Shown here: positions 1 through 4,669 of the stretch, piece after piece
How the letters are laid out: each line of letters opens with the position of its first letter
Position numbering within the stretch: the stretch's first letter is position 1
Assembly: GCA_020050965.1 (NCBI GenBank)
Contig: JAGVJV010000135.1
Coordinates: 1-6,030, forward strand
DNA: 6,030 bases
Direction of reading: 5' to 3'
Source of the DNA: Parachlamydiales bacterium
Lineage (GTDB): Bacteria; Chlamydiota; Chlamydiia; Chlamydiales; Rhabdochlamydiaceae
Program-made: the position numbers and the translations under genes
The notes under the pieces: generated by a model
The model's database searches: none
What the model was told of the DNA's origin: nothing
The model's input: only the letters and a program-made list of their open reading frames with translations

Positions 1-528
1 TTCCCAAGGGTTTTCATTCAAGAGCCAACAATCGGGCGCTTCAATTTGCACGCCATTCCATAGCTGCTGTTCAAAGATTCCATATTGATAGCGCAACCCA
101 TAGGCTTGGGCCGGATAATGATGGGTCGCCATCGCATCGAGTAAACAAGAGGCGAGTCGCCCCAACCCCCCGTTGCCTAATCCCGGATCTTCTTCACATT
201 CAATGATATCGCGAAAGTTGCGGTTCATTTTTTGCAGCACAATACGAACCACTTCCGCCGAGCAGAGATTCGTGATATTATTCATAAAGAGACGCCCGGG
301 CAAATACTCCATCGACAGATAGTACACCATCCGGACCTTGCGCATCGCAATGGTCCGGGCGGTCGCCATCCAGTTCATCATCGTGACTTCACGAATGGCA
401 TAGCATAAGGCACGGTAAAATTCGTCAGAACTCGCATCCTCCACTGTACGGCCAATCGTACTAATCAGATGAGACTTCACCTTTTTAATTAAATCTTCAG
501 CTAGCTGTTCCGTTGGGATAGGAGTCAT
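1..528 (-). CDS. glgP: Glycogen phosphorylase, N-terminal part (runs off window start)
   Basis: This is the first 176 codons of a glycogen/alpha-glucan phosphorylase, the cytosolic PLP enzyme that releases glucose-1-phosphate from glycogen. The translation begins MTPIPTEQLAEDLIKK. It contains the family blocks YYLSMEYLPGRLFMNN (about residues 68-83), EEDPGLGNGGLGRLASCLLD (about 112-131) and YGLRYQYGIFEQ (about 142-153), ending near NENPWE. These are the conserved N-terminal signatures of glycosyltransferase family 35. The PLP lysine and active-site C-terminal half lie outside the window. The ATG at 528 is favoured because an in-frame TGA lies at 540-538 and a GAGGT ribosome site lies 6 nt upstream. 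The gene is divergent from everything else here and starts 34 bp from the edge of the inverted-repeat element. No frameshift is seen. Recognition is by remembered motifs, not a search. Confidence 0.96.
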   Translation of the reverse strand, partial: MTPIPTEQLAEDLIKKVKSHLISTIGRTVEDASSDEFYRALCYAIREVTMMNWMATARTIAMRKVRMVYYLSMEYLPGRLFMNNITNLCSAEVVRIVLQKMNRNFRDIIECEEDPGLGNGGLGRLASCLLDAMATHHYPAQAYGLRYQYGIFEQQLWNGVQIEAPDCWLLNENPWE

Positions 529-534
529 CTGAGT

Positions 535-539
535 ACCTC
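535..539 (-). promoter_or_regulatory. Ribosome binding site of glgP
   Basis: Read on the minus strand, GAGGT occurs 6 nt before the ATG at 528. It is the clearest Shine-Dalgarno site in the window, and together with the in-frame stop just upstream it fixes the glgP start. Confidence 0.75.
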
Positions 540-562
540 ATGAAATAGGGATAAATCAATTT

Positions 563-725
563 AGAGGGTATCTTGAAAGTCTGATGAGGATGCTTTGCTG
601 CTAAATTTCGTTATAAAGCCGTAAAAATTTTCCGCCCTATTGAATTAATAGGGCGGAAAATTTTTACGGCTTTATAACGAAATGTAGCACACAAATCATC
701 CCATCAGAATTTCAAAATACCCTCT
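563..725. mobile_element. MITE-like long inverted repeat
   Basis: Positions 563 to 725 form one inverted repeat around a single axis at 644. The ends are GAGGGTA (564-570) and its complement TACCCTC (718-724). From 564 to 604 the arms match at 29 of 41 positions without gaps against 684-724, and better if single-base indels are allowed near 585-600. From 605 inward they match perfectly. The element has no coding capacity, is short, symmetric and AT-rich, and lies between two divergent genes, which is the usual look of a miniature inverted-repeat transposable element mobilised by a transposase elsewhere. The flanking triplets are TTA (561-563) and TTT (725-727), so no convincing target duplication is visible. 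It could instead be a fossil of an insertion sequence or a structural DNA element. Family unknown. Confidence 0.72.
605..683. repeat. Perfect 37-bp-arm palindrome, 5-nt loop
   Basis: The left arm 605-641 and right arm 647-683 are exact reverse complements at all 37 positions, leaving GAATT (642-646) as the loop. I checked the pairs individually. The stem includes the GC-rich block CCGCCCTAT / ATAGGGCGG next to the loop, then A/T tracts. As DNA it could extrude a cruciform, and as RNA from either strand it would fold into a very stable hairpin. It forms the core of the larger element at 563-725. Confidence 0.97.
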
Positions 726-731
726 TTTTTC

Positions 732-762
732 TTGTACCCTAAAAATTAATTTTACGTATAAT
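732..762 (+). promoter_or_regulatory. Candidate sigma-70-type promoter for the SafE-like/opp operon
   Basis: A perfect TATAAT lies at 757-762 in an A/T-rich stretch. The best -35 candidate is TTGTAC at 732-737 (3 of 6 consensus bases, 19-bp spacer), so the -35 is weak. A start of transcription near 769-770 would leave a leader of about 20 nt to the ATG at 789. The -35 region begins only 7 bp outside the inverted-repeat element. Confidence 0.55.
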
Positions 763-788
763 CTTTTTAACGTGAGTTGGATATCATT

Positions 789-992
789 ATGCGTCGTTGG
801 CACTGGTTTCAATTTGTTTCAAATGGCATTCTGGCCTTATTTTTAGGCATCATGGTCTATGTCATCTGTATTGCCTATATGCGCCACTCAGGCTCAACAG
901 GTTTGGATATGACAGCCATCCAAAAAATCCGTTATGATGCTGCACCCACTTCTCCCTCTTCTCTTTTACCCTCACCCGTTCTTTCTCCATGA
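789..992 (+). CDS. Small single-pass membrane protein, function unknown
   Basis: This 67-aa protein is not one I recognise. It begins MRRWHWFQFVSNGI and has one hydrophobic segment at about residues 10-31 (ILALFLGIMVYVICIAY), preceded by basic residues. A short polar region follows, then a Pro/Ser-rich tail ending SPVLSP. By the positive-inside rule, the N-terminus should be cytoplasmic. The ATG at 789 is preferred because it gives a leader of about 20 nt from the TATAAT box. A TTG at 777 in the same frame would add MDII but would start almost at the transcription start. The ribosome site is weak either way (GAG at 774-776). Its stop TGA (990-992) overlaps the next gene's ATG as ATGA, which suggests translational coupling and a shared job with the SafE-like protein. 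Small one-helix proteins of this kind accompany SafE-like proteins in cytochrome oxidase assembly clusters, but no specific homology is claimed. Confidence 0.7.
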   Translation: MRRWHWFQFVSNGILALFLGIMVYVICIAYMRHSGSTGLDMTAIQKIRYDAAPTSPSSLLPSPVLSP

Positions 993-1684
993 CGTTATTC
1001 TTCTCCTTACTTCCTCTTTATCTCTTTGGAAATCTTCATTGCCTCGGCATGTGTGGCCCCCTCGTTATGCTGATCGGGCAGCATCATTACCGTTTCTTCT
1101 ATTTCGCCGGTCGTCTGTTGTCTTTTAGCTTAGCTGGGCTTGTCGCAGGAGAGCTGGGAGCTGTCCTTCATGTGTTTTTGAAACGCTATTACCTCGCAGA
1201 AAGTGTGAGTTTAATCGGAGGGATGATCCTCATGGGATGGGGAGTCTATAAGTTGATCGGCAAGCCTGTTGGCATCAAAATGACACGTCAAAAACCGCTG
1301 CTGACGCATATTCAACAATGGATCTCGACCTTGCTCTTGAAAGATAAGGGATGGTCTGCTTTTCTCTTTGGATTTTTAACAGTGGCTCTACCCTGTGGAC
1401 AGTCCCTTGTGGTGTTTTCGGCCTGTGCGCTCGTGGGAAATGCGTGGATTGGACTGGGAAATGGCTTTGCCTTTGCTCTCCTCACCACTCCCTCTTTGAT
1501 TCTTGCCATGCATACCCTCACAGTCTTTAAAAAGCTTAAACAATATGACCGCGCTGTTTTAGGAGTGAGCTCTCTCTTCGTCGGACTTCTCGCCTGTTGT
1601 CGTGGATTAGCAGAGTTAGGGTGGATTTCCCATTGGGTGCTTAATCCTGACGCTTCAACACCTTACCATCTTGTGGTTTTTTGA
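989..1684 (+). CDS. SafE/TauE-like (DsbD_2 / UreH-type) polytopic membrane protein
   Basis: This is a 231-aa inner-membrane protein with about six hydrophobic segments, near residues 3-30, 38-60, 72-91, 123-148, 152-175 and 189-212. Residues 17-24 read HCLGMCGP, the hallmark of the SafE-like family usually annotated as sulfite exporter TauE/SafE or UreH-like transmembrane domain. A second half-site, LPCGQ, lies at 134-138. The two Cys-containing helices resemble the paired-cysteine membrane domains of the DsbD/CcdA superfamily, so a redox or metal-handling role (for example copper supply to cbb3 oxidase, near which relatives are often found) is possible; the real substrate cannot be read from sequence. 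The length is normal for the family. The ATG overlaps the previous stop, and the upstream 20 nt are pyrimidine-rich with no Shine-Dalgarno site, so translation probably depends on coupling. Its TGA overlaps the next ATG as TGATG. Confidence 0.85.
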   Translation: MTLFFSLLPLYLFGNLHCLGMCGPLVMLIGQHHYRFFYFAGRLLSFSLAGLVAGELGAVLHVFLKRYYLAESVSLIGGMILMGWGVYKLIGKPVGIKMTRQKPLLTHIQQWISTLLLKDKGWSAFLFGFLTVALPCGQSLVVFSACALVGNAWIGLGNGFAFALLTTPSLILAMHTLTVFKKLKQYDRAVLGVSSLFVGLLACCRGLAELGWISHWVLNPDASTPYHLVVF

Positions 1685-3789
1685 TGAATAAAGAACCCCT
1701 TACGCTTTATATTTTTCGCTTCATCCTTGGGTTGGGATTATTTGCCTTTATGGCCATGCTGTATTGGTCTTCCGTGCTCATTGAACAAGATCTCAAATTC
1801 GTGCAAGGAAATCTTCTACAAATCAAGAATGAGCTCCTCGCCTTGCGAGGAGAGGTCGATAAAGTGCATGTCGATCTGTTGAAAGGGAGTTTCACGCATC
1901 CTTCACAAATAGAACAGAGCGCCGCTCCTCTTCTTTCTTCTTCATCTAATCTTCTGTCTCCCGATCCTTTTTATCTCACGACCTTACCTAAATTATTAGG
2001 AGATCATTTTAAACCTCATGGCATTCGCAAAGAAGATTCGATTGGCAAACCCGATCATCTGCATCCTTTTAGTAACTGGAGCCATGTCGCCGCTTGGAAT
2101 GCCCAGTGCACAGTTTCTTTGACGGCTCAACAGGTGGGGATCTATGAAACCTTTACGCCCGCTATGGCCTTATCCATGGAGTTACGCCATACACCGGAGG
2201 GATATCCGGAATATTGGCTTTTTCTACGCCAAGATCTCTTTTGGCACCCTTTGAATCCGCTTCATTTTAGTGAAGGTCTCGCACTCGCTCCTCGTTTTTT
2301 AACGAAACATCCAGTCACCGCTCACGATTTTAAATTTTACTTCGATGCTCTCATGAACCCTCATCTAGAAGAAGAAGGGGCGGTTGTCCAGCGTCTCTAT
2401 TATCAAGATGTCGAAGAGCTGCGTGTCGTCGATGACTTCACGCTTGTCGTGCGCTGGAAAACACAAAAAGTCAAAGGGGAGGATGGGAAAGAAACGTTGC
2501 AAATGAAATATCTCGCTAAATCGCTCACAGGCGGTTTACGCCCTCTCCCACGCTTTGTGTATCAATACTTTGCCGACGGAACTAAAATTGTTCCGGATGA
2601 TGCAGCCCCCCATACCTATCAAACGAATCCCGTTTGGGCCCAAAACTTTGCCCACCACTGGGCTAAAAATGTCATCGTCAGTTGCGGTCCTTGGCTATTT
2701 GATGGCATGACAGACCGTGAAATTCGCTTTCGACGCAATCCTGATTTTTATGATCCGTATGCCGTCTTAGTCGACGCATTCGAAGTCAAGTTCCGTGGCT
2801 CTCCCAATACCATCTGGGAGGATTTTAAGACAGGAGCGATTGATCTATTTGAAGTCCCGCCGAATCAATTAGCTGAGCTCGATCAATTTTTGCTGAGTGA
2901 GCCCTATCAACAACAAGCTCAACGAGGACTTGCAGCCAAACGCTTAGATTACATGGGACGCAGCTACAATTATATTGGATGGAATGAAGCACGCCCGCTG
3001 TTTAGTAGTCGTCAAGTACGTCAAGCCCTCACCTTAGCGATCGACCGTGAACGCATCATTCGCCAAAATCTCAATGGGAGGGGACTGCAAATCACAGGAC
3101 CTTTTTTCCCTTTTTCACCTTCTTACGATGCGAGCCTTAAGCCCTACCCTTTTAATTTGGATCGTGCCCGCGCCTTACTCCAAGAAGAAGGGTGGTACGA
3201 ACAAAGTGGCGATGGAGTGATTGAAAAATGGATCGAGGGCAAACTCATTCCTTTTCGCTTTATCTTAACTTATTATGTCAAAAATCCGACGACAAAAGCC
3301 ATCTGCGATTATATCGCCACAACTTTGAAGGAAATTGGAATTGATTGTAAACCCAACGGGGTGGATATGGCCGATCTCTCGGCTGTATTTGAAGATAAAG
3401 ATTTTTATGCGGTGTTCATGGGGTGGATGTTAGGCACACCGCCGGAGGACCCCAAACAGCTGTGGTACTCGACAGGAGCAAAAGAAAAAGGGTCTTCCAA
3501 TGCCATTGGATTTGCCAATGCGGAAGTGGATCGGATCATTGATCTGTTGGAGTACGAATATGACCCACAAAAACGTATTGCACTTTATCATCGTTTCGAC
3601 AAAATCATTTATGAAGAAGCTCCCTATACCTTTTTGTATGCACCTAAAGTAGCTTTAGTTTACCGGGATTATTTACAGAATGTGTTTATTCCGGCTGAGC
3701 GCCAAGATTTGATTCCTGGGGCCAATGTAGGAGAACCTCAATCTAGTTTATTTTGGATAAAAGAAAAATCTTTATCAAAATTTGATTGA
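1684..3789 (+). CDS. oppA: Peptide ABC transporter solute-binding protein (SBP family 5)
   Basis: This 701-aa extracytoplasmic binding protein delivers oligo- or dipeptides to an Opp/Dpp-type importer. It begins MNKEPLTLYIFRF, has one membrane helix at about residues 8-33 and then a heptad-like, coiled-coil-prone stretch to about 68. There is no lipobox cysteine, so it looks membrane-tethered, not lipidated. The binding fold follows: HPVTAHDFKFYFDALMNP (about 211-228), SCGPWLFDG with RRNPDFYDP (about 337-361), YNYIGWNEARPLFSSRQVRQ (about 435-454) with ALTLAIDRERII next, then the C-terminal lobe (FMGWMLGTPPEDPKQLWYST), all typical of SBP_bac_5. It is longer than the usual 530-550 aa, mainly at the N-terminus. 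The ATG at 1684 sits in a TGATG overlap; a TTG at 1681 is possible but less likely. The partner permease is the gene at 4670. The symbol denotes family, not proven specificity. Confidence 0.92.
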   Translation: MNKEPLTLYIFRFILGLGLFAFMAMLYWSSVLIEQDLKFVQGNLLQIKNELLALRGEVDKVHVDLLKGSFTHPSQIEQSAAPLLSSSSNLLSPDPFYLTTLPKLLGDHFKPHGIRKEDSIGKPDHLHPFSNWSHVAAWNAQCTVSLTAQQVGIYETFTPAMALSMELRHTPEGYPEYWLFLRQDLFWHPLNPLHFSEGLALAPRFLTKHPVTAHDFKFYFDALMNPHLEEEGAVVQRLYYQDVEELRVVDDFTLVVRWKTQKVKGEDGKETLQMKYLAKSLTGGLRPLPRFVYQYFADGTKIVPDDAAPHTYQTNPVWAQNFAHHWAKNVIVSCGPWLFDGMTDREIRFRRNPDFYDPYAVLVDAFEVKFRGSPNTIWEDFKTGAIDLFEVPPNQLAELDQFLLSEPYQQQAQRGLAAKRLDYMGRSYNYIGWNEARPLFSSRQVRQALTLAIDRERIIRQNLNGRGLQITGPFFPFSPSYDASLKPYPFNLDRARALLQEEGWYEQSGDGVIEKWIEGKLIPFRFILTYYVKNPTTKAICDYIATTLKEIGIDCKPNGVDMADLSAVFEDKDFYAVFMGWMLGTPPEDPKQLWYSTGAKEKGSSNAIGFANAEVDRIIDLLEYEYDPQKRIALYHRFDKIIYEEAPYTFLYAPKVALVYRDYLQNVFIPAERQDLIPGANVGEPQSSLFWIKEKSLSKFD

Positions 3790-3801
3790 ATTTTAATTCC
3801 T

Positions 3802-3833
3802 ATTGATTTATTTTAAATTAATAATCAATTTTT
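3802..3833 (+). terminator. Weak AT-rich hairpin plus T-run after the binding-protein gene
   Basis: ATTGATT (3802-3808) can pair with AATCAAT (3823-3829) across a 14-nt loop, and a run of T follows to 3834. It lies 12 nt after the stop codon, where a terminator would be expected. The stem has only one G-C pair, so it is a poor intrinsic terminator and may be chance in very AT-rich DNA. Confidence 0.25.
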
Positions 3834-3844
3834 TATATAAAAAG

Positions 3845-3853
3845 TGATATAAT
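3845..3853 (+). promoter_or_regulatory. Extended -10 promoter of the J-domain gene
   Basis: TGATATAAT gives a perfect TATAAT at 3848-3853 with the TGN extended -10 motif just upstream. No good -35 is seen at the normal spacing, which an extended -10 can offset. Transcription would begin about 7 nt after the box, at or next to the ATG at 3860, so the transcript would have almost no leader. Confidence 0.55.
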
Positions 3854-3859
3854 TTATTT

Positions 3860-4552
3860 ATGATAGATTCTTTTATCATCAACTATGCCAAGCCTTTTAT
3901 TGCTTCAGATTATGTATCTGATCACCAGTATTACGGCAACGCATTATTTTCGGTTAGAAGCAATACGGGACGCCTCATTTCAGTCATTGACATCACTTCA
4001 CAAATTAGCATAGGTGCTTATACAATCGTCAAGCGAGTTGCAACAGAAATTGTTAGTTTCATTGCTCGATTAGCCTATGCCTTATGGACGGGGAAACAAC
4101 TTCCTTTTAGATCAGCAACACTTAAGGCAGTGATGCTAACCTGTTTTGTGCTAGGTTGTTATGTCATACAACAACTGGTGATTCGAACGATTCGAGTGGG
4201 TTGTGATATTCTTGGAATTGCCTTACCGGAATATGGACGTCTTGCACGCAATGTCTTTAAAAACAAAGAGAAGATCATAAGCGATTTTAAAATATGGGCA
4301 GAAGAAAGGGCCGAAGACCTCAAAGTCTATTATGAGGCTCTAGGACTAACAGAGGAAGCGACTCAAGAAGAAATAAAAAAAAGCTACAGAAAACTTGCTT
4401 TTCAGTATCATCCCGATAAGAATCCAGCAGGTCATGAGCGATTTAATAAAATTAACGAGGCTCACCGCCTGCTTTGTTTAGAACCTCAGACTTTCGTAGC
4501 ATTTGTTCGATCTTCCCTCCTAAAATATGGGACCGCTGGACAAATTCTCTAA
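3860..4552 (+). CDS. Membrane-associated protein with C-terminal J-domain
   Basis: This is a 230-aa protein. Residues about 157-206 form a J-domain: YYEALGL, then helix [16 protein letters not shown], the HPD triad at 184-186 followed by KNP, then helix [17 protein letters not shown]-domains stimulate the ATPase of a DnaK/Hsp70 partner, and the intact HPD predicts activity. The zinc-finger and C-terminal substrate domains of true DnaJ are absent, so this is a class III (DnaJC-like) protein. The N-terminal 155 residues are unrecognised. They include amphipathic or hydrophobic stretches at about 40-76 and a clear membrane segment at about 91-109 ([19 protein letters not shown]). With positive-inside topology uncertain, the J-domain is presumed cytosolic (bacterial or, if secreted, host). 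There is no ribosome site before the ATG, and the next in-frame Met is at residue 92. It is more AT-rich than the gene before it. Confidence 0.85.
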   Translation: MIDSFIINYAKPFIASDYVSDHQYYGNALFSVRSNTGRLISVIDITSQISIGAYTIVKRVATEIVSFIARLAYALWTGKQLPFRSATLKAVMLTCFVLGCYVIQQLVIRTIRVGCDILGIALPEYGRLARNVFKNKEKIISDFKIWAEERAEDLKVYYEALGLTEEATQEEIKKSYRKLAFQYHPDKNPAGHERFNKINEAHRLLCLEPQTFVAFVRSSLLKYGTAGQIL

Positions 4553-4578
4553 ATGTTGGATTTATCTTGCTCTGGCAT

Positions 4579-4608
4579 TTGACAATAAATAAGCAAATGT
4601 CATGCAAT
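4579..4608 (+). promoter_or_regulatory. Candidate promoter for the permease gene
   Basis: A perfect -35 TTGACA lies at 4579-4584 and TGCAAT (4 of 6 -10 bases) at 4603-4608, with an 18-bp spacer. Transcription would start near 4615, giving a leader of about 55 nt to the ATG at 4670. It lies in the 117-bp gap after the J-domain gene and would let the permease be expressed independently of the upstream genes. Confidence 0.5.
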
Positions 4609-4651
4609 AGCGAATGCTCACGTTATCCCCAAAATTGTAAACGCTTCGCGT

Positions 4652-4658
4652 AAGCAGG
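4652..4658 (+). promoter_or_regulatory. Likely ribosome binding site of the permease gene
   Basis: AAGCAGG differs from the consensus AAGGAGG at one base and lies 11 nt before the ATG at 4670. The spacing is slightly long. An in-frame TAA at 4664-4666 rules out a longer reading frame. Confidence 0.5.
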
Positions 4659-4669
4659 CTTTCTAACTT

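Noticed and set aside
605..683. Palindrome as an ordinary rho-independent terminator
   Set aside because: It lies between two divergently transcribed genes where no transcript should end, its arms are far longer than a terminator needs, and it is embedded in a larger symmetric element.
561..727. Target-site duplication flanking the inverted repeat
   Set aside because: The adjoining triplets are TTA and TTT and longer flanks do not match, so a duplication cannot be claimed.
934..1128. Plus-strand 64-codon frame bridging the small protein and the SafE-like gene
   Set aside because: It overlaps two better-supported genes and its translation has no family motif, whereas the frame from 989 carries HCLGMCGP.
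4576..4599. CATTTG / CAAATG hairpin in the gap after the J-domain gene as a terminator or operator
   Set aside because: The stem is only 6 bp with a 12-nt loop and no following T-run; it overlaps the TTGACA promoter candidate and could be chance.
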